Assembly: GCF_003206135.1 (NCBI RefSeq)
Contig: NZ_PZJT01000002.1
Coordinates: 326,719 to 390,718, forward strand
Direction of reading: 5' to 3'
Length of the DNA stretch: 64,000 bases
DNA from: Salinicola salarius
GTDB taxonomy: Bacteria; Pseudomonadota; Gammaproteobacteria; Pseudomonadales; Halomonadaceae
Shown here in pieces: positions 8,997 through 17,642 of the stretch (its first letter is position 1; every line of letters starts with the position of its first letter). The position numbers and the translations under genes are program-made. The notes under the pieces are model-generated. The model saw nothing but the letters and a program-made list of their open reading frames with translations. It did not search any database and was not told the origin of the DNA.

Positions 8997-9218
8997 GCGA
9001 GGGCGCTGAGCGGCGGCCGGGGACCAGCGGATCCAGCGCCAGGATCGTTCGGCGGATGACAAGGCATGGCAGTGGCAGGTTGCGGGCACGCGAAACGACT
9101 CCGTGAGCAGTATCATGAAAAGCGCCGTGAAAATGGCGGGAACCGCGGGGCGGCGCGGCTCGAAGGCGGCGTAGTGTACCATGAGGTCTCGAGACGACCG
9201 ACCGAACGAGCCCCCGTA

Positions 9219-10421
9219 ATGAGTCAATCCGATCATTCCACTGCGCCCCTGACGATCATTGGCACCGGCATGGCCGGCCTGGGCCTGGCCCGGGCGGTAC
9301 GAAGCCACGATGCCGAGCGGCCGATCACCCTGATCAGCGCCGACAGCGGCGACGACTATGCCAAGCCGCTGCTCTCCAGCGCCTTCACCAAGCGGCAGAC
9401 GGCGGAAACGCTGGCGATACGCGATGCGGTGGGCGTGGCCGAATCGTTGCAGGCCCGGGTTCGCATCCATACCACGGTGGACGCCATCGATACCGCCAAT
9501 CGCCAGTTGCGGATCGGCACCGAAATCCTGCCCTACGGCCAACTGGTACTGGCCACCGGCGCGGCGCCCCGGCAGCCGTTCGACGTTTCCCCCGCGCTGC
9601 ACGATCGGGTCTTCCAGATCAACGATCTCGACGACTACCGGCGGCTGCGTGGCTTGCTGGATCGTCACCCCGGTCACCAGGCCCGCATCGCGATCATCGG
9701 CGCGGGCCTGGTGGGCTGCGAGTTCGCCAGCGACCTGCATGCCGGCGGTCACCGGGTGGCGCTGATCTCTCCCGAGGCAACGCCGCTGGCCCGCCTGCTG
9801 CCACCGCCGCTGGGGCGGGCGCTGGGCGAGGCGTTCGAGGAGACCGGCATCCGCAGCATTTTCGAACGCCGGGTGACGGCACTCCATGACGACGGTGAAG
9901 GCGTGACGCTGGCGCTGGAGGATGGCGAAAGCCTCGAAGCGGACCTGGTGCTGATCGCGACCGGACTGACGCCCCGGACTGCGCTCGCCGAGGCTGCGGG
10001 GCTGGCGGTGTCTTCGGCGGGCATTCTCACCGATCGCCGGCTCGCCACCAGCGATCCGAACGTCTTCGCGCTGGGAGACGTGGCCTGTGTCGACGGCCTC
10101 GGCACCCCGGGCAACGGCCTGAACGCGATGTACGTCCAGCCGCTGCAGGCCAGCGCCAAGGCGCTGGCGGCGACGCTGACCGGCACGCCGACCGAGGTCA
10201 GCTACGGGAGCTGGCCGATCGTGGTCAAGACGCCGCTGTTGCCGGTGGTCGCGCTGCCGCCGCGAAAAGCGCCTCAGCGCTGGCGGATCGAAGGAGAAGG
10301 CGGCGATTTCACCGCGCTGGCCGAGGACGACAATGGTGTCCTGCTGGGCTTCGCGCTGACCGGGCGCTGCGTTCGTCGAAAAGTCGAACTAGCGCGAGCG
10401 ACCCCCCCATTGCTAGGCTAG
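9219..10421 (+). CDS. FAD-dependent pyridine-nucleotide oxidoreductase, rubredoxin-NAD(+) reductase type
   Basis: A 400-residue protein. The first dinucleotide fold is G-x-G-x-x-G (IGTGMAGLG, ~14-22), and the second, for NAD(P)H, is AIIGAGLVGCE at ~155. The FAD-closing motif is VFALGDVACV at ~286, with LIATGLTPRT before it. The C-terminal part (YGSWPIVVKTPLLPVVALPP) resembles the rubredoxin reductases of Pseudomonas and Acinetobacter that pass electrons from NADH through rubredoxin to alkane hydroxylase or stress oxidases. No rubredoxin gene is nearby, so the partner is unknown. A start further upstream (9066) is open but overlaps the ubiC region and looks non-coding; ATG 9219 is chosen by homology. 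Confidence 0.82.
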   Translation: MSQSDHSTAPLTIIGTGMAGLGLARAVRSHDAERPITLISADSGDDYAKPLLSSAFTKRQTAETLAIRDAVGVAESLQARVRIHTTVDAIDTANRQLRIGTEILPYGQLVLATGAAPRQPFDVSPALHDRVFQINDLDDYRRLRGLLDRHPGHQARIAIIGAGLVGCEFASDLHAGGHRVALISPEATPLARLLPPPLGRALGEAFEETGIRSIFERRVTALHDDGEGVTLALEDGESLEADLVLIATGLTPRTALAEAAGLAVSSAGILTDRRLATSDPNVFALGDVACVDGLGTPGNGLNAMYVQPLQASAKALAATLTGTPTEVSYGSWPIVVKTPLLPVVALPPRKAPQRWRIEGEGGDFTALAEDDNGVLLGFALTGRCVRRKVELARATPPLLG

Positions 10422-10466
10422 CCCCGGTGGCTGCGGATCTATAAGCCACGAATCGTCACCTGATGC

Positions 10467-10497
10467 TGGACAAACCGCGCCCCAAGCGGCCTATTAT
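10467..10497 (+). promoter_or_regulatory. Probable hupB promoter
   Basis: TATTAT (10492-10497) lies ~95 bp upstream of hupB with a TGGACA-like hexamer 19 bp before it. The -10 sits inside AAGCGGCCTATTATGC, a 16-mer repeated exactly upstream of gmk. Confidence 0.4.
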
Positions 10498-10590
10498 GCG
10501 ACCGGAGGGCGTTGTTCCTCATCGAGAACAACAACTCGTCTCAAACGCGAGGCGTTTTAGGTGACGCCATTGCCAAACTAGGAGGGCTCT

Positions 10591-10866
10591 ATGCGTAAGC
10601 CAGAACTCGCTGCGGCGATTGCCGAGCGTGCGGATCTGTCGAAGGACAAGGCCAGTCAGGTGTTGAACGTCATCCTCGACGAGATCACCGATACGGTTTC
10701 CAAGGGTAGCGATGTCACTTTGATCGGTTTCGGTTCGTTCACGGTTCGCGAGCGCGCCGCACGGACGGGCAAGAACCCGCAGACTGGCAAGCCGTTGGAC
10801 ATTCCGGCCAGCAAGACCGTGGCCTTCAAGCCCGGCAAGGCTCTCAAGGACGCCGTCAGCAAGTAA
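10591..10866 (+). CDS. hupB: DNA-binding protein HU (beta type)
   Basis: A 91-residue histone-like protein of standard length. It shows the HU/IHF signature (IGFGSFTVRERAARTGKNPQTG), with a beta arm containing the conserved RNPxTG-like loop (here KNPQTGKPLDI) that intercalates DNA. It dimerises, bends DNA without sequence specificity and compacts the nucleoid. The start has a good AGGAGGG 7 bp upstream. It stands alone, with a ~125-bp gap to the next gene. lon, its usual upstream neighbour in many gammaproteobacteria, is absent here. Confidence 0.96.
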   Translation: MRKPELAAAIAERADLSKDKASQVLNVILDEITDTVSKGSDVTLIGFGSFTVRERAARTGKNPQTGKPLDIPASKTVAFKPGKALKDAVSK

Positions 10867-10993
10867 GCTCGGGCAATCGGGTTCTTGATTCGCTCGTTTG
10901 CCATGGGCGAAACGATAGCCGATCCGCCGCAAGAGGGTGGGTCGGCATTCTTCCCCGCCATATTCCCATGATGGTCGATTCGTGCGAGGTGGC

Positions 10994-11350
10994 ATGAAGC
11001 TCAAGTTGATGCTCTGGTGGCTGGGCGTGATGCTCAAGCGCGCGCGTTCCCGCAAGGCGGCGTTTCGCGATGCCCTGGAAAAGCTCCAGCGATTCGATTG
11101 GGGCGTTGCCACCGAAGACCTCACGATCGCCCGTCACTATCGCATGACGCCGCACGCCATCCAGAGCGATGTCGGCCTGCCGACCGATCTGACGCTGGAA
11201 CTGCGCTTCCGCGACTCGGAAAGCGCCACGCGATTTCTGCGCAAGCCCTCTCAGCGCGCCTTCCGCGAAGGGCTGTTCAACGGCCAATTGCGGCTGGTGG
11301 GAGACTCCCGCGATCTGGAACGACTGCAGGGGCTGCTGAAGTATCTTTGA
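10994..11350 (+). CDS. Small conserved protein, possibly SCP2-like lipid-carrier fold
   Basis: A 118-residue protein not recognised with certainty. A hydrophobic/basic N-terminus (MKLKLMLWWLGVMLKRARSRKAAFRDAL) is followed by an alternating beta pattern (DLTIARHYRM, DLTLELRFRD). The C-terminus AFREGLFNGQLRLVGD...LQGLLKYL resembles the G-x-L-x-x-x-G-D ending of SCP2 sterol-carrier-like proteins. Binding of a hydrophobic ligand is therefore a guess. GAGGTGG precedes the ATG at 10994, which is why this start is preferred over 10937. It is monocistronic between hupB and the convergent pirin gene. Confidence 0.6.
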   Translation: MKLKLMLWWLGVMLKRARSRKAAFRDALEKLQRFDWGVATEDLTIARHYRMTPHAIQSDVGLPTDLTLELRFRDSESATRFLRKPSQRAFREGLFNGQLRLVGDSRDLERLQGLLKYL

Positions 11351-11434
11351 TGATGGCTACGGGCTATGAGCCCTAGACCATGAACGACGAAACCGGCAAC
11401 GTCCCTGTCGCCGGTCGCCGATACCAAATCGATC

Positions 11435-12148
11435 TCAAGACAGCTGCACGGCCGGCAGATCGAAGACCAGTACTTCCGCATCCTCGCCGCCTTCCAGCGT
11501 CACGCCGGGCTCATCCACGAGCATCAGCGCATCGCCGCCTTCGAGCGCCTGGCCGTTGACCGTGATACTGCCCCTGACCACGTGCACGTAGCTCTGGCGA
11601 TCCGTTGCCAGTGGCAATTCTGCCCGTTCGTCGCCGTCCAGCAGCGACGCGTAGATGAAGGCGTCCTGTTGCAGTTCCAGCGAACCGTCGCGACCATCCG
11701 GTGACAGGATCAGGCACAGCCGGCCACGCTTATCGGCTTCATCGAAATCCTTTTCGGCGTAGCGCGGTGTCAGCCCTTGCGCCCGCGGGAACAGCCAGAT
11801 CTGCAGGAAGTGCACCGGCTCGCTGGCGGAGTGATTGAACTCGCTGTGCTCGACGCCGGTGCCGGTGGTCATGATCTGCACCCGACCGGGGCCGATCGAG
11901 GAGCCGTTGCCCAGCGTGTCGCGGTGGGCCAGCTCGCCGCTCAGCACATAGGAGAATATCTCCATGTCCTGATGGCCGTGCTGGCCGAAACCCTGACCCG
12001 GGGCGACACGGTCCTCGTTAATCACCCGCAGCACGCTGAAGTGCACATGTTTCGGGTCGTGATAGCCGGCGAACGAGAACGAGTGGTAGCTCTTGAGCCA
12101 ACCGTGATCGGCATAACCGCGTTCGTTACCGCGTCGAATCGTCAACAT
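11435..12148 (-). CDS. Pirin family protein (YhhW-type bicupin)
   Basis: A 237-residue two-cupin protein, usual pirin length. The N-terminal cupin holds the metal ligands in G-x-G-F-G-x-H-x-H-x-x-M-E (FGQHGHQDMEIFSYVL) and G-V-E-H-S-E-x-N (~100-107). The C-terminal cupin (~150-235) is acidic and lacks metal ligands. E. coli YhhW has quercetinase activity in vitro; the physiological role is unclear and may be redox or regulatory. It starts with MLTIRRGNERG, typical for the family. Downstream of the trp operon on the same strand, it is separated from trpA by 130 bp with a palindrome between. Confidence 0.92.
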   Translation of the reverse strand: MLTIRRGNERGYADHGWLKSYHSFSFAGYHDPKHVHFSVLRVINEDRVAPGQGFGQHGHQDMEIFSYVLSGELAHRDTLGNGSSIGPGRVQIMTTGTGVEHSEFNHSASEPVHFLQIWLFPRAQGLTPRYAEKDFDEADKRGRLCLILSPDGRDGSLELQQDAFIYASLLDGDERAELPLATDRQSYVHVVRGSITVNGQALEGGDALMLVDEPGVTLEGGEDAEVLVFDLPAVQLS

Positions 12149-12234
12149 GGTCTGTCTCCTGGTTTCGGGCGCCGAGCGTCAGCGACGGCGCAATGAAGAC
12201 AGTGTATTACCTAAATAATCGAACAAAAGCGCGT

Positions 12235-12260
12235 TTTTGCGCACGTACTCGTGCGCAAAA
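12235..12260. other. 11-bp perfect palindrome between trpA and the pirin gene
   Basis: TTTTGCGCACG, a four-base loop TACT, then CGTGCGCAAAA. In the transcription direction of trpA (minus) no immediate T-tract follows, so it is either a weak trp terminator or an operator for the pirin gene 87 bp away. Confidence 0.5.
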
Positions 12261-12278
12261 TCGAACGATTTGACGCGT

Positions 12279-13169
12279 TCAGGATTCGCTTTTCCGGGCG
12301 CCGTGAATCGACTCGGCCAGTTCCCGTGTCAGTGCCAACGCGCCCTCCACGCCTGTCTCGGCGAGCCGCTCGACCAGCGCGCTACCGACGACGACGGCAT
12401 CGGCAACCCGGGCAACGGCAGCGGCCGTGTCGCCGTCACGCACGCCAAAGCCGACGGCGACCGGTAGGGTCGAGCGTCGCTTGAGCTCGATGAGCGATTC
12501 GCCCAGCGAGGCCGCGATATCGGTTCGCCGAGTGCCGGTCACGCCATTGAAGGCGATGCGGTAGACGAAACCATCGCCCTGAGCGAGCAGCTTTGGTAAC
12601 CGCTCCGGCGGCGTGGTCGGTGCCACCAGCGGAATCCGCGCCAGCCCCAGGTCGCGAGCCCGGGCGGTCAGCGCGGCGCCATGCTCCGGCGGCAGGTCGA
12701 CCAGGATCAGGCCATCGGCGCCGGCCTCGGCAGCCGCCTGCAGAAAGCGATCCTCGCCAAAGCGCTGGATCGGATTGAGATAGCCCATCAGCACGATCGG
12801 GGTGTCATCGTCGCGGCGGCGGAAGTCACGCACCCTCTCCAGCGTGCGCGCCAGCGTCTGGCCGCCCGCCAGCGCGCGTTGCCCGGCGCGCTGGATTGCC
12901 ACGCCGTCGGCCATCGGGTCGCTGAACGGCATGCCGAGCTCGATGATATCGGCGCCCGCGGCCGGCAGGCGCTCGAGCAGGTCACGGCTGGTCTTGGGGT
13001 CGGGGTCGCCGGCCATGACGTAGGTCACCAGCGCGGCGCGATTCTCGGTACGCAGTGCCGCGAAGCGGCGCGTCAGGCGCGAATCGGCGATCAAGGCCTG
13101 GGTATTCGAGGTATTCATATCCAGGACGTCCGTATCCAGGGCATCCGTATTCAAAGACGAAGCGCTCAT
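12279..13169 (-). CDS. trpA: Tryptophan synthase alpha chain
   Basis: A 296-residue TIM barrel that cleaves indole-3-glycerol phosphate and channels indole to TrpB. The catalytic glutamate and aspartate are in [14 protein letters not shown] (~77-90), with VLMGYLNPI and LPPEH following. The phosphate loops GVTGTRR and [11 protein letters not shown] are present. The start overlaps the trpB stop by ATGA, which fixes it and gives the protein an N-terminal extension of ~30 residues before the usual RLTRRFAAL. The extension is low-complexity ([19 protein letters not shown]) and derives from a 15-bp tandem DNA repeat at 13121-13150. Expected regulation is by TrpI with indoleglycerol phosphate, as in pseudomonads. 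Confidence 0.95.
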   Translation of the reverse strand: MSASSLNTDALDTDVLDMNTSNTQALIADSRLTRRFAALRTENRAALVTYVMAGDPDPKTSRDLLERLPAAGADIIELGMPFSDPMADGVAIQRAGQRALAGGQTLARTLERVRDFRRRDDDTPIVLMGYLNPIQRFGEDRFLQAAAEAGADGLILVDLPPEHGAALTARARDLGLARIPLVAPTTPPERLPKLLAQGDGFVYRIAFNGVTGTRRTDIAASLGESLIELKRRSTLPVAVGFGVRDGDTAAAVARVADAVVVGSALVERLAETGVEGALALTRELAESIHGARKSES

Positions 13170-14410
13170 GAGTCGGCCTCCTCGGGCATCAGGTGACGGG
13201 TGATGGTATCCATGTCCTTGTCGCCGCGGCCGCTCAGGCAGACCACGATGGCCTGATCCGGACCCTGTGTCGCTGCCAGACGCCCGGCGTGGTACAGCGC
13301 ATGTGCCGACTCCAAGGCCGGCAGGATGCCTTCCAGCCGGCAGCAGAGCGCGACGGCCTCCAGCGCCTCGTCGTCGGTCACCGCCACGTAGCTCGCCCGG
13401 CCGCTATCGTGCAGATACGCATGCTCGGGACCGATGCCGGGATAGTCGAGCCCGGCGGAGATCGAGTGGGCGTCCTGAATCTGGCCGTCGTCGTCCTGCA
13501 GCAGGTAGGTGCGATTGCCGTGCAGGATGCCGGGCGTGCCGCCATTGAGACTGGCGGCATGGCGGCCGCTCTCCAGCCCTTCGCCGGCCGCTTCGACGCC
13601 GATCATGGCCACGTCCGTATCGTCGAGAAAGGCGTGGAACAGTCCCATGGCGTTGGAACCGCCGCCGACGCAGGCGACGAGCGAGTCCGGCAGGCGATGC
13701 TGCGTCGCCAGCAGCTGCTCGCGCGTCTCGCGACCGATCACCGACTGGAAATCCCGCACCATGCGCGGATAGGGCGCCGGTCCCGCCACGGTGCCGATGA
13801 TGTAGAAGGTGTCGTCGACATTGGCGACCCAGTCGCGCAGCGCCTCGTTCATGGCGTCCTTGAGCGTCGCCGTGCCGGCGTGGACGGGCACGATCTCGGC
13901 GCCGAGCAGGCGCATGCGCTGCACGTTGGGCTGCTGGCGCTCGATGTCGGTGGCGCCCATGTAGATCACGCAGGCCATGCCCAGCCGCGCCGCCACCGTG
14001 GCGACGGCAACGCCGTGCATGCCGGCGCCGGTCTCGGCGATCAGCCGGCGGCGGCCCATGCGGCTCGCCAGCAGCGCCTGCCCCAGCGCGTTGTTGATCT
14101 TGTGCGCGCCGGTGTGATTGAGATCCTCGCGCTTCAGGTAGAGCTTCGCGCCGCCGAAGTGTTCGGTCAGGCGCTCGGCGAAGTAGAGCGGCGTGGCGCG
14201 ACCGATATAGTCACGGCGCAGCTCGTCCAGCCGTGCCTGAAAGGCGGGGTCGGCCCGCGCCTCGTCGTAGGCGGCCTCGATCTCGCCGATCAGCGGCATC
14301 AGCGTTTCCGCGACATAGCGCCCGCCATAGCCTCGTCCTGCCTGGCCCCGATCGTCCGAGCCGCCGAAAAAGCCATGCTCGTCGGGGAGATCAACCATCT
14401 TTGTGCTCAT
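13166..14410 (-). CDS. trpB: Tryptophan synthase beta chain
   Basis: A 414-residue PLP enzyme that condenses indole with serine. The PLP lysine is Lys104 (HTGAHKINN), catalytic Glu126 lies in [10 protein letters not shown], and the phosphate-binding GGGSNAMG occurs near 250. Position 131 is Met where E. coli/Salmonella have Gln (ETGAGQHG). I recall the same Met in pseudomonad TrpB, so it is a lineage trait rather than damage. The C-terminal LSGRGDKDM is intact. An extra ~15-residue segment ([11 protein letters not shown]) interrupts the N-terminus just before [12 protein letters not shown] 14410 has GGGAA upstream. Operon trpB-trpA is divergent from trpI. Confidence 0.96.
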   Translation of the reverse strand: MSTKMVDLPDEHGFFGGSDDRGQAGRGYGGRYVAETLMPLIGEIEAAYDEARADPAFQARLDELRRDYIGRATPLYFAERLTEHFGGAKLYLKREDLNHTGAHKINNALGQALLASRMGRRRLIAETGAGMHGVAVATVAARLGMACVIYMGATDIERQQPNVQRMRLLGAEIVPVHAGTATLKDAMNEALRDWVANVDDTFYIIGTVAGPAPYPRMVRDFQSVIGRETREQLLATQHRLPDSLVACVGGGSNAMGLFHAFLDDTDVAMIGVEAAGEGLESGRHAASLNGGTPGILHGNRTYLLQDDDGQIQDAHSISAGLDYPGIGPEHAYLHDSGRASYVAVTDDEALEAVALCCRLEGILPALESAHALYHAGRLAATQGPDQAIVVCLSGRGDKDMDTITRHLMPEEADS

Positions 14411-14493
14411 CAGTCGTTCCCGGTCAGTCGATTCGATGAGCTCAGACTAGGCTGGTAACGCGGCGGGGAAAATCGATAAACTCTCCGCTTTCT

Positions 14494-14508
14494 GTGAGAA
14501 AAAATCAC
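14494..14508. promoter_or_regulatory. Candidate TrpI operator in the trpI-trpB intergenic region
   Basis: GTGA-N7-TCAC, a T-N11-A type LysR site, lies in the 115-bp gap between the divergent trpI and trpB genes, just upstream of trpI. In Pseudomonas, TrpI bound there represses its own gene and activates trpBA when indoleglycerol phosphate is present. Confidence 0.55.
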
Positions 14509-14525
14509 CAATCGACGGAGGAGGG

Positions 14526-15428
14526 ATGACCACGCTACCTTCGCTCAATGCGCTGCGTGCGTTCGAAGCCACGGTTCGTCTGGGCAGCGTCAGCGACGCC
14601 GCGCGGGAGCTGAATGTCACGCACGGCGCGGTGAGCCGTCAACTGCGAACCCTGGAGCACCATTTCGGCACGGCGCTGTTCGACAAGGCGGGGCGCGGGC
14701 TCGAACCGACGGCCCACGGCCGGGAGCTGTATCCGGCGGTGCATGAGGCTTTCTCACGCTTGAGCGAGGGCTGCGCCAGACTCGCGCGGCGTCTCGACGA
14801 AGCGCCGTTCACGCTGGCCTGCCCGGGCAGCCTGCTGGCGCGCTGGCTGATCCCACGGCTCGACCGGCTCAACGCCGACCTGCCCGAACTGCGACTGCGG
14901 GTGGTTTCCAGCGAGAACGAACTCGACCCGCGCCGGGAGGACGTCGATGCCACGCTGCGCTTCGCCGCGCCGCCGTGGCCCGCCGACATGACGGTGTTCC
15001 CGCTGATGCCGGAACGAATCGTCGCCGTGGCGACACCGGCGGTCTGGACGGCGACATCGCAGGCGTCGGCCGGGGCGATGCTGGAACGGCTCACGCTGCT
15101 GGACACGGCGTCGCGGCCGCAAGCCTGGCCCGAATGGGCGGCGGCCATGGGCGTGGACGACGAGACGCTGGCAGCGGCGCGGGGCCGGGGGCGCAGCTTC
15201 GAACATCTCTACTATCTGCTGGAAGCCGCGCTGGCGGGACTCGGGGTCGCCATTGCCCCGCAGCTGCTGGTGGCCGCCGAACTGCGTCAGGAACGCCTGA
15301 TGGCACCATGGCCGGCGGTCGAGACCACCGCCTCACTGGGGCTGTGGCTGGCTCCGGGAGTCGACGCCCGACGCGGCGAGCGCCTCGCCGAATGGCTGCG
15401 TCGCGAGCTGGCCGGCGATCAGTCCTGA
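14526..15428 (+). CDS. trpI: LysR-family activator of trpBA, TrpI
   Basis: A 300-residue LysR regulator with an N-terminal winged helix-turn-helix (~5-64, LPSLNALRAFEATVRLGSVSDAA then VTHGAVSRQLRTLE). The effector domain strongly resembles Pseudomonas TrpI: FTLACPGSLLARWLIPRLDRLN, PPWPADM, RPQAWPEWAAAMG and FEHLYYLLEAALAGLGVAIAP. It lies back-to-back with trpBA, the pseudomonad arrangement, so it is called trpI rather than a generic GcvA-like regulator. A strong GGAGGAGGG precedes the ATG. The last 10 bp overlap the convergent DUF2236 gene. Confidence 0.88.
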   Translation: MTTLPSLNALRAFEATVRLGSVSDAARELNVTHGAVSRQLRTLEHHFGTALFDKAGRGLEPTAHGRELYPAVHEAFSRLSEGCARLARRLDEAPFTLACPGSLLARWLIPRLDRLNADLPELRLRVVSSENELDPRREDVDATLRFAAPPWPADMTVFPLMPERIVAVATPAVWTATSQASAGAMLERLTLLDTASRPQAWPEWAAAMGVDDETLAAARGRGRSFEHLYYLLEAALAGLGVAIAPQLLVAAELRQERLMAPWPAVETTASLGLWLAPGVDARRGERLAEWLRRELAGDQS

Positions 15429-16303
15429 GCCTGCTCCCGGGCCTGCATCCGCTCCATGGCGCGACGGTAGGAGCCGTTGCGCACGGCCCAGCGCACCACC
15501 GGGGCGATGGTACGAATGCCGCTGCGCACGGCGCGACGCTCGAGCGTCGACATCTCGAGGCTCAGCAGCGTCGCCGCCCACGGTGGCAGCAGATCAATGC
15601 CGGCGCGCATGAACAGCGCGCCGACGGGGCGGATGACCGGGCTCGGCGGCAGCGCGTGCAGTAGCACGTCGATGACGTCGCGGGTGCGGGCGTCGCAGAC
15701 CAGATAGCGCCGCTGACGCTCGAGATAGTCATCGATGGCCGCCCGGCTTTTGGGTACGTGGCGCGCGCCCAGCGCTTCGGCCACGCGGGCGGTTTCGGCG
15801 AAGTAGCGATCCTGATCCTCGAGGCTCAGGCCGGGATCGCGATAGCGCCGATGCGAGGCGAGAAAACGGCTCATCTCGGCAACATGGACCCACACCAGCA
15901 GATCCGGATCGTTGGCCGCGTAGGGCGTACCGTCGGCGGCATGCCCGCTGACGCTGTCGTGCACTCGGCGTACCCGCTCGAGAATGCGCTCGGCGTCGTC
16001 GCGGGAGCCGAAGGTGGTGACGGCGATGAACTGGCTGGTGCGGCGCAGCCGGCCGATCATGTCGCGGCGGAAGTTGGAGTGATCCCACACGCCGGCCAGC
16101 GCCAGCGGGTGCAGCATCTGCAGCAGCAGCGCGCTGATGCCGCCGCACATCATCGGCGTGAATTCGCCGTGGACTTTCCACGCCACGGTATCCGGCCCGA
16201 ACAGGCCCGGATCGCCCTTGGGCTGGGTATAGTCGACCCCGCCCAGCGTGCGGCCGGTCAGATGGCTGATACGGTTTTCGATGGCGTCGCGTAGGGAGGT
16301 CAT
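15419..16303 (-). CDS. Oxygenase MpaB family protein (DUF2236)
   Basis: A 294-residue helical protein. Family landmarks are the N-terminal VHGEFTPMMCGGISALLLQMLHP segment, with HP...AGVWDHSNFRRDMIGRLRRT, then YAANDPDLLVWVHVAEM and the R-R-Y-L motif near residue 200. DUF2236/MpaB proteins are b-type heme oxygenases (latex-clearing protein and the fungal MpaB lineage); the physiological substrate here is unknown. No signal peptide is visible. The gene converges on and slightly overlaps trpI, with a DUF4105 gene upstream in the same direction. Confidence 0.85.
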   Translation of the reverse strand: MTSLRDAIENRISHLTGRTLGGVDYTQPKGDPGLFGPDTVAWKVHGEFTPMMCGGISALLLQMLHPLALAGVWDHSNFRRDMIGRLRRTSQFIAVTTFGSRDDAERILERVRRVHDSVSGHAADGTPYAANDPDLLVWVHVAEMSRFLASHRRYRDPGLSLEDQDRYFAETARVAEALGARHVPKSRAAIDDYLERQRRYLVCDARTRDVIDVLLHALPPSPVIRPVGALFMRAGIDLLPPWAATLLSLEMSTLERRAVRSGIRTIAPVVRWAVRNGSYRRAMERMQAREQAQD

Positions 16304-16328
16304 GGCATCAAGGTCGGGTCAGGGCACG

Positions 16329-17360
16329 TCAGGGTGACGAAGCGTGAAGGATCTCGCCGTCGGCGGCGGGAACCCCGTCGCGAATGGCACGGGAAAAGGC
16401 CTCGCTCCCGGCATTGTACGAAATCTGCTGGGCGCGCAGGTTGATATAGCCGCGGTTACGCAGGAACGCCAGCGGATGGGTGGTATCCAGCCCGCCGATC
16501 TCGTAGACGTATTCCGGCAGATAGCCGGAGAGAATCAGCCGGATGTCCCTGGGCAGCCCGGCGACGATCCTGTCGACCATGTCGAACACGATGGTGGTGC
16601 AGTTGCTGGTCAGGGTGTTGTAGAACTCAGGCGTTCGGCGCAGCCGCTCGGCTTCGTCGAGATAGGCGACGAACAGCTCGCGGCGTGCCTGCGGCGAAAG
16701 CCCGACCCGGTAGAGATAGACGTCCTCGCCTCTGACGTTGCTGCGCAGGCGCAGGATGTCGTTCTCGTCGGCGGCGATCAGGTTGAGCTCGAACTGCTTG
16801 AAGAAGCCGCCGCTGATCGAGAATGCCTCGTCCCGCTCGCGCCGGATCTCCACCGAAAACGTCAGATGCCGGCCGTCGGCAAAGCCAAACGTGACCAGCG
16901 TGTGGGCGATTGCCGGGCCCATCCAGTAGGAGACCACCATGTCCACCGAGTCGAGCTGCGAGAGATCGTACTCGCGGGTCTCCCAGCGAGTCGTTGCGGT
17001 GTTCGGCGTCTGCCATTCGAAGTCGCGCACGTTGTGAAGCCGGACCCGGTCGCCCTCGCGCTCGACCGAGAGCTGGCGCGCCACGTCCGGTGCCCAGTCG
17101 CGATCGTTGCTGGGCTCGAGGCTCTGCCACCAGCTCACGACGGCGATCAGCGTCAGCGCGAACAGGACGCGCAGCGTCGATGACGCCCGGCGATGGCGGT
17201 GCTTCCATAAAGGCGCCAGCAGCGCGGCCAGGCCGACCAGCACCCATACTGCGATCACCGAGTCGACGACGAGCATCGATCCTGGCAGCTCGAAGTGCAG
17301 CGCCAGCGCGCCCCACGCGATCACGGCCAGCAACACCAGCGCCCGCAATGCCTGGCCCAT
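16329..17360 (-). CDS. DUF4105 protein (Lnb N-terminal periplasmic-domain type)
   Basis: From ATG 17360 the product is ~343 residues. Two N-terminal membrane helices (ALVLLAVIAWGALALHF and VDSVIAVWVLVGLAALLAPLW) and a third near 65-80 (VLFALTLIAVVSWW) precede a large soluble domain, likely periplasmic. Conserved points are PSNDRDWAPDVARQ, WETREYDLSQL, GPAIAHTLVTFGF and the NCTTIVFDMVD segment, whose Cys with an upstream His suggests a thiol-hydrolase (NlpC-like) site. Function is unknown. Longer starts (TTG 17426 or a GTG ~30 bp upstream) are possible. It diverges from the FUSC gene. Confidence 0.8.
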   Translation of the reverse strand: MGQALRALVLLAVIAWGALALHFELPGSMLVVDSVIAVWVLVGLAALLAPLWKHRHRRASSTLRVLFALTLIAVVSWWQSLEPSNDRDWAPDVARQLSVEREGDRVRLHNVRDFEWQTPNTATTRWETREYDLSQLDSVDMVVSYWMGPAIAHTLVTFGFADGRHLTFSVEIRRERDEAFSISGGFFKQFELNLIAADENDILRLRSNVRGEDVYLYRVGLSPQARRELFVAYLDEAERLRRTPEFYNTLTSNCTTIVFDMVDRIVAGLPRDIRLILSGYLPEYVYEIGGLDTTHPLAFLRNRGYINLRAQQISYNAGSEAFSRAIRDGVPAADGEILHASSP

Positions 17361-17500
17361 GATGGCGAGTGCTCGCCACACGCCGTTTCGATGCGAATGC
17401 CTGGTCGGTCGCACGTTCTGCCTCAATCTTCCGGTAAACCCCGATCATGCCGAACTCCGGGACAGGGATGAAGTGGGGGCGTGGATAAAGCGCAAAGCCG

Positions 17501-17531
17501 TTGCTGCCGATAGGTGTAACGACGTTATACT
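17501..17531 (+). promoter_or_regulatory. Possible promoter of the FUSC gene
   Basis: TTGCTG (17501-17506) and TATACT (17526-17531), 19 bp apart, lie ~110 bp before the inferred start in the divergent 282-bp gap between the DUF4105 and FUSC genes. Confidence 0.35.
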
Positions 17532-17642
17532 AAAGTCTAACATTTGGTGGGGTTCTCTATTCGTTCATGGTCGGCGGCGTCTGTTCCCGGTATCGCGGGC
17601 GCGCTATCTTGACGGCACGACCACAATCCTGGAGAGACCGAG

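Noticed and set aside
9117..9887. N-terminal extension of ubiC
   Set aside because: Antisense to the flavoprotein gene; UbiC proteins are only ~165-190 residues.
13900..14060. Met at the Gln114 position of TrpB as an inactivating change
   Set aside because: I recall the same ETGAGMHG form in functional pseudomonad TrpB, so it is lineage-specific rather than damage.
13193..14458. 421-codon open frame opposite trpB
   Set aside because: Entirely antisense to a well-conserved enzyme; GC-rich third positions keep such shadow frames open.
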